A stretch of 64,000 bases of DNA, taken from Papilionanthe hookeriana x Papilionanthe teres (lineage: Eukaryota; Streptophyta; Magnoliopsida; Asparagales; Orchidaceae). Where the stretch lies: the NCBI GenBank assembly GCA_022702705.1, contig CM040434.1, positions 59,885,022-59,949,021 on the forward strand. The letters are read 5' to 3'. The position numbers and the translations under genes were made by a program. Positions 51,400 through 64,000 of the stretch are shown in pieces (the first letter of the stretch is position 1; each line of letters opens with the position of its first letter). The notes below the pieces were generated by a model. That model was not told where the DNA came from and did not search any database. It worked only from the letters and a program-made list of their open reading frames with translations.

Positions 51400-53100
51400 T
51401 TTAACCAAAAAGTCATCTTTGGTCGCAATGGTTAATTCTTGACCCAATTACCAACTCATTGACCAAATAGGTCAACTTTTGAACAAAAAGTCAACTTTAG
51501 TCAAAATGTTAATTTTTTTACCGTACGACCAACCCGTTGACCCAATGGGTCAACTTTTTAAAAAAAATTAGTTTTGGTTAAAATAATCAAATTTTGACCT
51601 AATGACCAATTATTGACCCAATAAGTCAATCTCAGACCAAAAAGTCAACTTTGGTCAAAATGTTCAATCCTTGACCCAATAACTAACCCATTGACCCAAT
51701 AGGTCAACTTTTGACCAAAAAATTAATTTTGCTCAAAATAGTAAATTTTTGACATAATGACCAATTACTGACCCAGTAAGCCAATCTCTAACCTAAAAGT
51801 CAACTTTGATCAAAATGGTCTATCATTGACCCAATGACCAACCCATTGACCCAATAGGTCAACTTTTGACAAAAAGGTCAACTTTGGTTAAAATGATGAA
51901 TCACTGACCCAATGACCAACCATTTGGCTTAATAGGTCAACTTTTGACCAAAAAGTCAATTTTGGTCAAAATAGTCAATTTTTGAATTAATGGACAATTA
52001 TTGACCCAATAAGTTAATCTCTGACCAAAAATTCAACTTTGGTTAAAATGGTCAATCCTTGGCCCAATGACAAACATGTTGACCTGATAGGTCACCTTTT
52101 GACATAAAAGTCAATTTTGGTCAAAATAGTCAAATTTTGACCTAATGACCACTCATTAAACCAATAGGTCAACTTTTGACAGAAAAGTCAACTTTGGTCA
52201 AAATGATCAATGTTTGACCCACTGACTCTATAGGTCAACTTTTGACTAAAAAGTCATCTATGGTCAAAATGGTCAATTCTTAACCCATTTACCAACTCAT
52301 TGACTAAATAAGTCAACTTTTGACTAAATAAGTCAACATTTGACTATAAAGTCAACTTTGGTCAAAATGGATAATTTCTGACCCAATGACTACCCCGTTG
52401 ACCTAATGGGTTAAATTTTGACCAAAAATTCAATTTTGGTCAAAATAGTCAATTTTTAATTTAATGACAAATTATTGACCCAATAAGTCTATCTCTGACC
52501 AAAAAGTCAACTTTTGTCAAAATGGTCAATCCTTGACCCAATGATAAATCTATTGACCCAATAAGTCAACTTTTAACAAAAAGTCAATTTTGGTCAAAAT
52601 AGTCAATTTTTGACCTAATGACCACCCATTGACCCAATAGGTCAACTTTTGACCAAAATGTCAACTTTGGTCAAAATGGTCAATTTTTGACCCAATGACC
52701 AACCCATTGACCCAATAGACCAACTTTTGACCAATAAGTCATCTTCGGTCAAAATGGTTAGTTCTTGACCCGATAACCAACTCATTGACTAAATAGTTCA
52801 GCTTTTGACCAAAAACTCAACTTTGGTAAAAATGGTCAATTTCTGATCCAATGACCACCCCGTTGACTCAATGGTTCAACTTCTGAAAAAAAATTATTTT
52901 TAGGCCCAATGACCACCCATTGATCCAATAGGTCAACTTTTTACCAAGAAGTCAACTTTGGTCAAAATGGTCAATTTTGACCCAATGACCAACCCATTGA
53001 CCCAATAGGTCAACTTTTGACCAAAAAGTCATCTTTGGTCAAAATGGTCAATTCCTGACGAAATTACAACCTCTTTGATCAAATAGGTCAACTTTTGACC
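51400..53100. repeat. Satellite segment matching 11.17-12.9 kb
   Basis: From about 51,402 the right arm follows the variant order of 11,171 onwards. The odd CCGTA unit is at 11,289 and 51,521. GGCCCAATGACAAACA, the CATCTATGGTC unit and the unit with ACCAATAAGT follow in both. The offset is about 40,232 bp, whereas just to the left the matching offset is about 42,981. The two copies therefore differ by an indel of about 2.75 kb, close to 35 monomers. Confidence 0.65.
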
Positions 53101-56100
53101 AAAAAGTCAACTTTGGTCAAGATGGTCAAATTCTAACCCAATGACCACCCCGTTGACCTAATGGGTTAACTTTTAACCAAAAAAATCAATTTTGGTAAAA
53201 ATTCTCAATTGTTCAATTAATGACCAAATATTCACCTAATAATTCAACCTTTGACCAATAGTCAACTTTTGACAAAATGGTCAATCCTTGACCTAATGAC
53301 AAACCCTTTGACCCAATAAGTGCACTTTTGACAAAAAAATCAATTTTTGTCAAAATAATCAATTTTTGACCTAATGACCACCCATTTACCCAATAGGTCA
53401 TCTTTTTACCAAAAAGTCAAATTTGGTCAAAATGGTTAATTTTTGACCCAATAACCAACATATTAACCCAATACATCAACTTTTCACCAAAAAGTCAACT
53501 TCAGTCAAAATGGACAATTTTTTACCCAATTACCAACTCAATGACCAAATAGGTCAACATTTGACTAAAAAGTCAACTATGGTCAAAATGGTCCATTTCT
53601 GACCCAATGACAACCTAGTTGACCCATTGGGTCAACTTTTGACAAAAAAATTAATTTTGGTAAAAATAATTAATTTTTAACCTAATGACCTATTATTGAC
53701 CCAATAAGTCAATCTTTGACCAAAAGGTCAACTTTGGTCAAAATGGTTAATCCTTGACCCAATGACCAACTCATTGACCCAATAGGTCAACTTTTGACCA
53801 AAAAATCAACTTTGGTCAAAATGGTCAATCCTTGAGTCAATGACCAACCCTTTGACTCAATAGGTCAACTTTTGACCAAAAAGTCAACTTCGGTCAAAAT
53901 GGTCAATCCTTAAACCAATGACCAACCCATTGTCCCAATAGATCAACTTTTGACCCAATAGTCAATTTTTAACCTAATGACTAATTATTGACCAACTAAG
54001 CCAATCTCTGACCAAAAAGCAAACTTTGGTAAAAATGGTCTATCCTTGACCCAATGATGAACGTATTGACCCAATAAGTCAACTTTTAACCAAAAGTTCA
54101 ACTTTGGTCAAAAAAGTAAATTCTCGACCGAACCATCAACTCATTGACCAAATGGGTCAACTTTTGACCAAAAAGTCAACTTTGGTCAAAATGGTCAATT
54201 TCTAACCTAATGACCACCCTGTTGACCCAATGGGTTAATTATTAACCAAAAAATTAATTTTGATCGAAATAATCAATTTTTGAGCTAATGACCAATTATT
54301 GACCCAATAAGTCAATCTCTGACCAAAAAGTCAACTTTGCTCAGAATGGTTAATCCTTGACCCATTGATAAACCCATTGACCCAATAGGTCAACTTTTGA
54401 CCAAAAAGTCAATTTTGGTCAAAATAGTAAATTTTCGACTTATTGACCTCCCATTTGCCCAATAGGTCAACTTTTGACCAAATAGTCAATTTTTGTCAAA
54501 ATAGTCAATTTTTGACCTAATGACCAATTATAGACCTATTAAGTCAATCTGTAACAAAAAAGTCAACTTTGGTCAAAACCGTCAATCCTTGGCCCAATGA
54601 CCAACCCATATACCCAATAGGTCAACGTTTGACCAAAAAAGTCATCTTTCGTCAAAATGGTAAATTCTTGACCCAATGACTAACCCATAGACCCAATAGG
54701 TCAACTTTTAACCAAAAAGTCCAATTTGGTCAAAATAGTCAATTTTTGACCTAATGACCACCCATTGATCAAATAGGTCAACTTTTGACCAAAATAGTCA
54801 ACTTTGGTCAAAATGGTCAATTGTTGTCCCAATTACCCACTCATTGACCAAATAGGTGAATCTTTGACCAAAAAGTCAACTTTGGTAAAAATGGTGAATT
54901 TCTGACCCAATGACCACCCCATTGACCTAATGGGTTAACTTTTGACCAAAACTTCAATTCTGGTCAAAATCGGTCAACTTTTGACCCAAAAGTCATCTTT
55001 GGTCAAAATGGTCAATTTCTGTCACAATGACCCTCCCGTTAACCCAAAGGGTTAACTTTTGACCAAAAATTCGATTTTGGTCAAAACAGTCAATTTTTTA
55101 CCTAATGACCAATTATTGTCCCAAAAAGTCAATCTCTGACCAAAAAGTCAACATTGGTCAAATTGGTCAATCCTTGACCCAATGACCAACCCATTTACAC
55201 AATAGGTGAACTTTTGACCAAAAAATCATCTTTGGTCAAAATGGTCATTTCTTGAGCCAATTACCAACACATTGACCAAATAGGTCAACTTTTGACCGAA
55301 AAGTCAACTTTGATCAAAATGGTAAATTTTTGAATTAATAACCAATTATTAACCTGATAAGTCAATCTCTAACCAAAAAGTATAATTTGGTCAAAATGGT
55401 TAATCCTTGACCCAATGACCAACCCATTGGCCTAATAGGTCAACATTTGACCAAAAAGTCATCTTTGGTCAAAATGGTCAATTGTTGACTAAATTACCAA
55501 CTCATTAACGAAATGGGTCAACTTTTGACCAAAAAGACAACTTTGGTCAAAATGGTCAATTTTTAACCCAATGACCAGTTCACCCGATGACCCGTTCACC
55601 CGATGAGTTAACTTTTGACCAAAAATTTAACTTTGGTCAAAATAGTCAAATTTTGACGTAATGAGCAATATTGACCCAATAAATTAATCTCGGACCAAAA
55701 AGTCAACTTTGGCCAAAGTAGTCAATTTTTGACCTAATGACCAACCCATAGACCCAATAGGTTAACTTTTTACCCAAAAGTCATCTTTGGTCAAAATGGT
55801 CAATTCTTGACAAAATTACCAACTCATTGACTAAATAAGTCAACTTTTGACCAAAAGATCAGCTTTGGTCAAAAAGGTTAATTTCTGACCCAAAGACCAC
55901 CTCGTTGACCCAACGGGTTAACTTTTGACCAAAAATTCAACTTTGGTCAAAATAGTCAATTTTTGACCTAATGACCAAATATTGACCCAATCAGTTAATC
56001 TCTGACCAAAAAGATAACTTTGGTCAAAATGGTCAATCCTTGATCCAATGAAAAACCCTTTGACCCAACAGGTCAACTTTTGACCAAAAAGTCAATTTTG

Positions 56101-59100
56101 ATCAAAATAGTCAATTTTTTACCTAATGACAACCCATTGATCCGATAGGCTAACTTTTGACCAAAAAGTCAACTTTGGTCAAAATGGTCAATTTTTGACC
56201 CAATGACCAACCCATTGACCCAATAGATCACCTTTTAACCAAAAAGCCATCTTCAGTCAAAATGGTCAATTCTTGACCTAATTACCAACTCATTGACCGA
56301 AATGTTCAATTTCTGACCCAATCACCACCCCGTTAACCGAATAGGTCATCTTTTGACCAAAAATTTAATTTTTGTCAAAATAATTAATTTTTGACATATT
56401 GACCAATTATTGACCCAATAAGTCAATCTCTGCCCAAAAAGTCAACTTTGGTCAAAATGGTCAATCCTTTACCCAATGTCCAACCCATTGACCTAATTGG
56501 TCAACTTTTGACCGAAAAGTCAACTTCGGTCAATGTAGTCAATTTTTGAATTAATGACCAACCAGTAGCCTAATAGGTCAACTTTTGACCAAAAAGTCAA
56601 TTTTGGTCAAAGTAGTAATTTTTTGAATTAATAACCATTTATTAACCCAATAAGCCAATCTCTGATTAAACAGTCAATTATAATAAAAATGGTCTATCCT
56701 TGACCCAATGACCAAACCAGTGGCCTAATAAGTCAACTTTTAACCAAAAAGTGAATTTTGGTCAATGTAGTAAATATTTGAATTAATAACCAATTATTAA
56801 CCAAATAAGCCAATCTCTTATTAAAAAGTCAACTTTGGTCAAAATAGTCAATCCTTTACCCAATGACAAACCCATTGACCTAATATGTCAACTTTTGACC
56901 AAAAAGTTAATCTCGGTCAAAAAGTCAATTTTTGACGAAATGACCCCCATTGACCCAATAGGTTAAGTTTTGACCAAAAAGTTAACTTTGGTTAAAATGG
57001 TCAATTTTTGACCCAATGACCAACCCGTTGACCCATTAGGTCAATGTTTGACCAAAAAAGTTATATTTGGTCAAAATGGTTAATTCTTTACTGAATTAAC
57101 AACTCATTGACCAAATAGGTCAACTTTTGACCAAAAAGTCAACTTTGGTCAAAATGGTCAATTTCTGACCAAATGACCACCCCATTGACCAAATGGGTTA
57201 ATTGTTGACCAAAAATTCAATTCTGGTCAAAATAGGTCAACTTTTGACCAAAAAGTTATCTTTGGTCAAAATGGTCAATTTCTGACCCAATGACCCTCTC
57301 GTTGACCCAATGAGTTAACTTTGACAAAAACATCGATTTTGGTAAAAATAGTCAATTTTTGAGCTAATAACCAATTATTGACCCAATAAATCAATCTCTC
57401 ACCAAAAAGTCAACTTTGGTCAAAAAGGTCAATCCTTGACCTAATGACGAACCCATTGACCCAATAGGTTAACTTTTGACCAAAAAGTCAATTTTTGTCA
57501 AATAGTCAATTTTTAACTTAATGACCACGCATTGACCCAATAGGTCAATTTTTGACCAAAAAGTCAATTTTAGCCAAAATAGTCAATTTTTGACCTAATG
57601 ACCAATTGACCCAGTAAGCCAATCTCTGACCAAAAGTCAACTTTGGTCAAAATGGTCAATCCTTTACTCAATGACCAACACATTGACCCAATAGGTCAAC
57701 TTTTGACCAAAAAGTCATCTTTTGTCAAAATGGTCAATTCTTAACCCAATTACCAACTCATTGACCAAATAGGTCAACTTTTGACTAAAAAGTCAACTTT
57801 GGTCAAAATGGTTAATTTTTCAATTAATGACCAATTTTTAACCTAATAAGTCAATCTCTAACCAAAATGTCAACTTTGGTCAAAATGGTCAATCCTTGAC
57901 CCAATGACCAACCCATTGGCCTAATAGGTCAACTTTTGACCAAAAAGAGAAATTTAGTCAAAATAGTCAATATTTGAATTAATGACCAATTATTGACCCA
58001 ATAAGTCAATCTCTGACCACAAAGTCAACTTTGGTTAAAATGGTCAATCCTAGACCCAATGACAAACTCATTGACCCAATAGATCAACTTTTGACCAAAT
58101 AGTCATTTTTGGTCAAAATAATTAATTTTTGACTTAATGACCACGATTTGACCCCATATGTTAACTTTTGACCAAAAAGTCAACTTTTGCCAAAATGGTC
58201 AATTTTTGACCCAATCACCAACACATTAACCCAATAGGTTGACTTTTTTACCAAAAAGTCATCTTTGGCCAAAATAGTTAATTCTTGACCAAATTACCTA
58301 CTCATTGACCAAATGGGTCAACTTTTGACCAAAAAGTCAACTTTGGTCAAAATGGTCAATTTCTAACCCAATGACCTCCCCGTTGACCCGATGGGTTAAC
58401 TTTTGACAAAAAATTCAACTTTGGTCAAAATAGTCAATTTTTGACCTAATGACCAATTATTAACCCAATATGTTAATCTTTGACCAAAAAGTCAACTTTG
58501 GTCAAAATCGTCAATCCTTGACCCAATGACAAGCACATTAACCCAATAGGTCAGCTTTTGACCAAAAAGTCAATTTTGATCAAAATAGTCAATTTTTTAC
58601 CTAATGACCACCCATTAATCCAATAGGCCAACTTTTGACCAAAAAGTCAACTTTGGTTAAAATGGTCAATTTTTGACTCCATAACCAACCCATTGACCCA
58701 ATAGATCAACTTTTAACCAAAAAGTCATCTTCGATCAAAATGGTCAACTCTTGACCCAATTACAAACTCATTGACCAAATATGTCAACTTTTGACCAAAA
58801 ACTCAACTTTTGTCAAAATGGTCAATTTCTGACCCAATCACCACCCTGTTGAGCCAAGAGGTCAACCTTTGACCAAAAATTTAATTTTTGTCAAAGTAAT
58901 TAATTTTTGACCAACTGACCAATTATTGACCTAATAAGTTAATGTCTGACTAAAAGTCAACTTTGGTCAAAATGGTCAATTCTTGACCCAATTGCCAACC
59001 CATAGACCCAATAGGTTAACTTTTGACTTAAAAGTCAACCTCGGTTAAAATGGTCAATCCTTGACCCAATGACCAACCCATTGACCCAAAATGTCAACTT

Positions 59101-60279
59101 TTAACCAAAAAGTCAACTTTGGTCAAAATAATCAATTTTTGACGTGATGACCAATTATTGACCCAGTATGTCATCTTTTGACCAAAAAGTCAACTTTGGT
59201 CAAAATGGTCAATCCTTGATCCAAAGACCAACCCAGTGGCGTAGTAGGTCAACTTTTGACCAAAGAATCAATTTTGGTCAAATTAGTCAATTTTTGAATT
59301 AATGACCAATTATTGACTCAGTAAGTGAATCTCTGATTAAAAAGTTAACTTTTGTCAAAATGGTCAATCCTTGACCCAATGACAAACCAATTGACATAAT
59401 AGGTTAACTTTTGACCAAGAAGTTAATTTGTGTCAAAATAGTCAATTTTTGACCAAATGACCACCCATTGACCCAATAGTCATGTTTTGAGCAAAAAGTC
59501 AACTTTGGTCAAAATGGTCAATTTTTGAACCAATAACCAACCCATTGACCCATAGGTCAACATTTGACCAAAAAATTCATATCTCGTCAATATGGTCAAC
59601 TCTTGACCAATTACCAACTCATTGACCAAATAGGTTAACTTTGGTCAAAATGGTCAATTTCTGACCCAAGGACAACTCCGTTCACCCAATGGGTAAACTT
59701 TTGATCAAAAATTGACTATTTCAACCAAAAATTCTATTTTGGTCCAAATAGCTAATTTTTGACCTAATGACCAATTATTGACCTAATAAGCCAATCTCTG
59801 ACCAAAAAGTAAATTGTGGTCAAAATGGTCAATCCTTGACCCAATGAGAAACCCATTGACTAAAAAGGTCAACTTTTGACCAAAAAGTCAACTTTGGTCA
59901 AAATGGTCAATTTTTGAATTAATGACCAATTATTAACCCAATAAGTCAATCACTTACCAAAAAGTCTACTTTGGTCAAAATGATTAATCCTTGACCCAAA
60001 CCATTGACCTATTAGGTCCACTTTTGACTAAAAAGTCAATTTTGGTCAAAATAGTAAATTTTTGAATTAGTGACCAACTATTGACTCAATAAGTCAATCT
60101 CTGACCACCAAGTTAGCTTTGGTCAAAATGGTCAATCCTAGACCCAATGACAAACCCATTGACCCAATCAGTCTAATTTTTACCAAATAGTCAATTTTGG
60201 TCAAAATAATCAATTGTTGACTTAATGACCACCCATTGACCCAATATGTCAACTTTTGACCAAAAAGTCAACTTTGGTC

Positions 60280-63240
60280 AAAATGGTAAATTTTTTTCAC
60301 AATGACCAACCCATTGACCCAATAGGTCAACTTTTGGCCAAAAAGTCATGTTTGGTCAAAATGGTCATTTCTTGACCAAATTACTAACTCATTGACGAAA
60401 TGGGTCATCTTTTGACCAAAAAGTCAACTTTGGTTAAAATGGTCAATTTCTAACCCAATGATCACTCCATTCATCCGATGGGTTAATTTTAACCAAAAAT
60501 TCAACTTTGGTCAAAATAGTCAATCTTTTACCTAATGACCAATTATTGACCCAAAAAGTTAAACTTTGGCCAAAAAGTCAACTTTGGTCAAAATGTTCAA
60601 TCCTTGACTCAATGACAATCCCATTGACCCGATAGGTGAACTTTTGACCAAAAAGTTAATTTTGATCAAAATAGTCAATTTTTTACCTAATGACCACACA
60701 TTAATCCAATAGGCTAACTTTTGACCAAAAAGTCAACTTTGGTTAAAATGGTTAATTTTTGACCCAATGACCAACCCGTTGACCTAACAGATCAACTTTT
60801 AACCAAAAAGTCATCTTCAGTCAAAATGGTCAATAATTGACCCAGTTAACAACTCATCGAACAAACAAATAGTTAACTTTTGACCAAAAAGTCAACTTTT
60901 GTCAAAATGGTCAATTTCTGCCCCAATCACCACCCCGTTGACCTAATAGGTCAACTTTTGACAAAAAATTTAATTTTTTTCAAAATAATTAATTGTTGAC
61001 CTAATGACCAAGTATTGACCCAAAAAGTCAATCTCTGACCAAAAAGTTAACTTTGGTAAAAATGGTCAATCCTTAACCCAATGTCCAATCCATTGACCCA
61101 ATAGGTCAACTTTTGACCAAAAAGTCAACTTCGGTCAAAATTGGGTCAACCTTTAACCAAAAAGTCAACTTTGGTCAAAATGGTCAATTTCTAACCCAAT
61201 GATCACCCCGTTCACCCGATGTGTTAACTTTTGACCAAAAATTCAACTTAGGTCAAAATTGTCAATTTTGACCTAATGACCAATTATTGACCCAATAAGT
61301 TAATCTCTGACCAAAAAGTCAACTTCGGTCAAAATGGTCAATTTTTTACACAATGACCAACCCATTGACCCAATAGGTCAGCTTTTGGCCAAAAAGTCAT
61401 ATTTGGTCAAAATGGTCAATTCTTGACCAAATTACTAACTCATTGACGAAATGGGTCATCCTTTGACCAAAAAGTCAACTTTGGTTAAAATGGTCAATTT
61501 CTAACCCAATGATCATTCCATTCATCCGATGGGTTAATTTTAACCAAAAATTCAACTTTGGTCAAAATAGTCAATCTTTTACCTAATGACCAATTATTGA
61601 CCCAAAAAGTTAATCTCTGACCAAAAAGTCAACTTTGGTCAAAATGTTCAATCCTTGACCCAATGACAATCCCATTGACCCGATAGGTGAACTTTTGACC
61701 AAAAAGTTAATTTAGATCAAAATAGTCAATTTTTTACCTAATGACCACACATTAATCCAATAGGCTAACTTTTGACCAAAAAGTCAAATTTGGTTAAAAT
61801 GGTCAATTTTTGACCCAATGACCAACCCGTTGACCTAACAGATCAACTTTTAACAAAAAAAGTCATCTTCAGTCAAAATGGTCAATAATTGACCCAGTTA
61901 CCAACTCATTGAACAAACAAATAGGTTAACTTTTGACCAAAAAGTCAACTTTTGTCAAAATGGTCAATTTCTGCCCCAATCACCACCAGTTGACCTAATA
62001 GGTCAACTTTTGACAAAAAAATTAATTTTTTTCAAAATAATTAATTTTTGACCTAATGACCAAGTATTGACCCAATAAGTCAATCTCTGACCAAAAAGTC
62101 AACTTTGGTCAAAATGGTCAATCCTTAACCCAATGTCCAATCCATTGACCCAATAGGTCAACTTCTGACAAAAAAGTCAACTTCGGTCAACATTGGCTCA
62201 ACCTTTAACCAAAAAGTCAACTTTGGTCAAAATGGTCAATTTCTAACCCAATGACCACCCCGTTCACCCGATGGGTTAACTTTTGACCAAAAATTTAACT
62301 TAGGTCAAAATTGTCAATTTTGACCTAATGACCAATTATTGACCCAATAAGTTAATCTCTGACCAAAAAGTCAACTTTGGTCAAAATGGTCAATTTTTTA
62401 CACAATGATCAACCCATTGACCCAATAGGTCAACTTTTGGCCAAAAAGTCATATTTGGTCAAAATGGTCAATTTTTGACCAAATTACTAACTCATTGACG
62501 AAATGGGTCATCTTTTGACCAAAAAGTCAACTTTGGTTAAAATGGTCAATTTCTAACCAAATGATCACTCCATTCATCCGATGGGTTAATTTTAACCAAA
62601 AATTCAACTTTGGTCAAAATAGTCAATCTTTTACCTAATGACCAATTATTGACCCAAAAAGTTAATCTCTGACCAAAAAGTCAACTTTGGTCAAAATGTT
62701 CATCCTTGACCCAATGATAATCTCATTGACCCGATAGGTGAATTTTGACCAAAAAGTTAATTTTGATCAAAATAGTCAATTTTTTACCTAATGACCACAC
62801 ATTAATCCAATAGCTAACTTTCGACCAAAAGTCAACTTTGGTTAAAATGGTCAATTTTCACTCTAATGACTAACCAGTTGACCTAACAGATCAACTTTTA
62901 ACCAAGAAATCATCTTCAGTCAAAATGGTCAATAATTGACCCAGTTACCAACTCATTGAACAAACAAATAGGTTAACTTTTGACCAAAAGTCAACTTTTG
63001 TCAAAATGGTCAATTTCTGCCCCAATCACCACCCCGTTGACCTAATAGTCAACTTTCGACAAAAAAATTAATTTTTTCAAAATAATTAATTTTTGACCTA
63101 ATGACCAAGTATTGACCCAATAAGTCAATCTCTGACCAAAAAGTCAACTTTGGTCAAAATGGTCAATCCTTAACCCAATGTCCAATCCATTGACCCAATA
63201 GGTCAACTTTTGACCAAAAAGTCAACTTCGGTCAAAATTG
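60280..63240. repeat. Three-copy 1.05-kb higher-order repeat
   Basis: A diagnostic variant (ATCACTCCATTCATCCGATG or one-base variants) occurs at about 60461, 61512 and 62563, exactly 1051 bp apart each time. The surrounding variants recur in the same order, including CACACATTAATCCAATAG and GAACAAACAAATAG. The third copy is cut short at about 63240, where ordinary monomers resume. More distant relatives of parts of the block are visible near 56.1 and 58.6 kb. Confidence 0.85.
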
Positions 63241-64000
63241 TAAGTCATTGACCCAATGACCAACCCATTGACCCAAAAGGACAACTTTAGACCAAAAAGT
63301 CTATTTTGGACAAAATAGTCAATTTTTGACCTGATGACCAATTATTGACCCAGTAAGCCAATCTCTAACCAAAAAGTTAATTTTGTCCAAAAGGGTCAAT
63401 CCGTGATCCAATGACCAACCCATTAACCCAATATGTCAACTTTTGACTAAAAAGTTAACGTTGGTTAATATGATCAATCTTTGACCCAATGACCAACCTA
63501 GTGGCCTAATAGGTCAACTTTTGACAAAAAAGTCAATTTTGGTCAAAGTAGTAAATTTTTGAATTAATAACGAATTATTAACCCAATAAGTCAATCTCTG
63601 ATTAAAATGTCAACTTTAGTCAAAATGGTCAACCCTTGACTCATTGATAAACCCATTGATCTAATAGGTCAACTTTTGACCAAAAAGTTAATCTGGGTCA
63701 AAATAGTCAATTTTCTACCAAATGACAACCAATTGACCCAATAGATCAAGTTTTGAACAAAAAGTGAACTATGGTTAAAAAGCTCAATTTTTGACCCAAT
63801 GACCAACCCATTGACCTATTAGGTCAACGTTTGGCCAAAATGTCATATTTGGTCAAAATGGTTAATTCTTTACCCAATTACCAACCTATTGACCAAATAT
63901 GTCAACTTTTGACCGAAAAGTCAACTTTGGTCAAAATGGTCAATTACTGACCCAATGACCACCCCATTGCCCCAATGGGTTAACTTTTGACCAAAAATTC

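Larger units (their letters stand above)
49787..64000. repeat. 78-bp W-box-rich satellite array, right arm
   Basis: This is the same satellite family as the left arm, in the same orientation and phase, resuming exactly at the target-site duplication after the retrotransposon. The first bases continue the unit interrupted at 20706: joining the two sides recreates a normal monomer that exists uninterrupted at about 6791-6838. Variant unit types are the same as on the left. The array continues to the window edge. No gene, tRNA or other transposon is visible in it. Confidence 0.97.

Overview
The window is plant nuclear DNA with no host gene that I can support. It holds a long AT-rich satellite array (1-20706 and 49787-64000, running off both edges) interrupted by one very large LTR retrotransposon (20707-49786, about 29.1 kb). 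An angiosperm is indicated by the Ty3/gypsy Tat/Ogre-type element, which has a second, archaeal-type RNase H, a tRNA-type primer-binding site, multi-kilobase LTRs and tandem repeats in its 3' untranslated part. I cannot name the species.

Satellite. The basic unit is about 78 bp and is itself an imperfect dimer of about 39 bp. Each half carries the dyad GGTCAA-NTT-TTGACC. TTGACC/TTGACT, the W-box core bound by WRKY factors, recurs about seven times per consensus unit. Larger duplications sit on top of this: a roughly 1.16 kb tandem copy (15.1-17.4 kb), three roughly 1.05 kb blocks (60.3-63.2 kb), and a copy displaced by about 13.9 kb (5.85-8.4 kb against 19.8-20.7 plus 49.8-51.4 kb). The last supplies an empty-site version of the retrotransposon insertion point at about 6804.

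Retrotransposon (coding on the minus strand). The 5' LTR is 42221-49786 (7566 bp), the 3' LTR is 20707-28257 (7551 bp), and the target-site duplication is TTAAT. Reading leftwards from the 5' LTR come a primer-binding site, a degraded ORF1, gag (coiled coil, capsid-like region, CHHC zinc knuckle), aspartic protease, a linker, reverse transcriptase (YVDD intact), RNase H, archaeal-type RNase H, integrase (zinc finger, DDE core, C-terminal domain), then an extra ORF encoding an AlkB-type 2-oxoglutarate/Fe(II) dioxygenase resembling the plant ALKBH9/ALKBH10 RNA demethylases. After it come a roughly 0.8 kb spacer, about 2.4 kb of a 128-bp tandem repeat, and the 3' LTR. Every ORF is broken by stops or frameshifts, so this copy is dead, but most domain signatures and the dioxygenase catalytic residues are still legible.

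Most interesting: the AlkB module lies in sense orientation between integrase and the 3' untranslated repeats, without introns. Its leader resembles the element's own ORF1 upstream of gag. This suggests a retrotransposon lineage that captured a host RNA m6A-eraser-like gene. Also notable are PBS-complementary motifs near the 3' end (possible RNA cyclisation) and the W-box-dense satellite.
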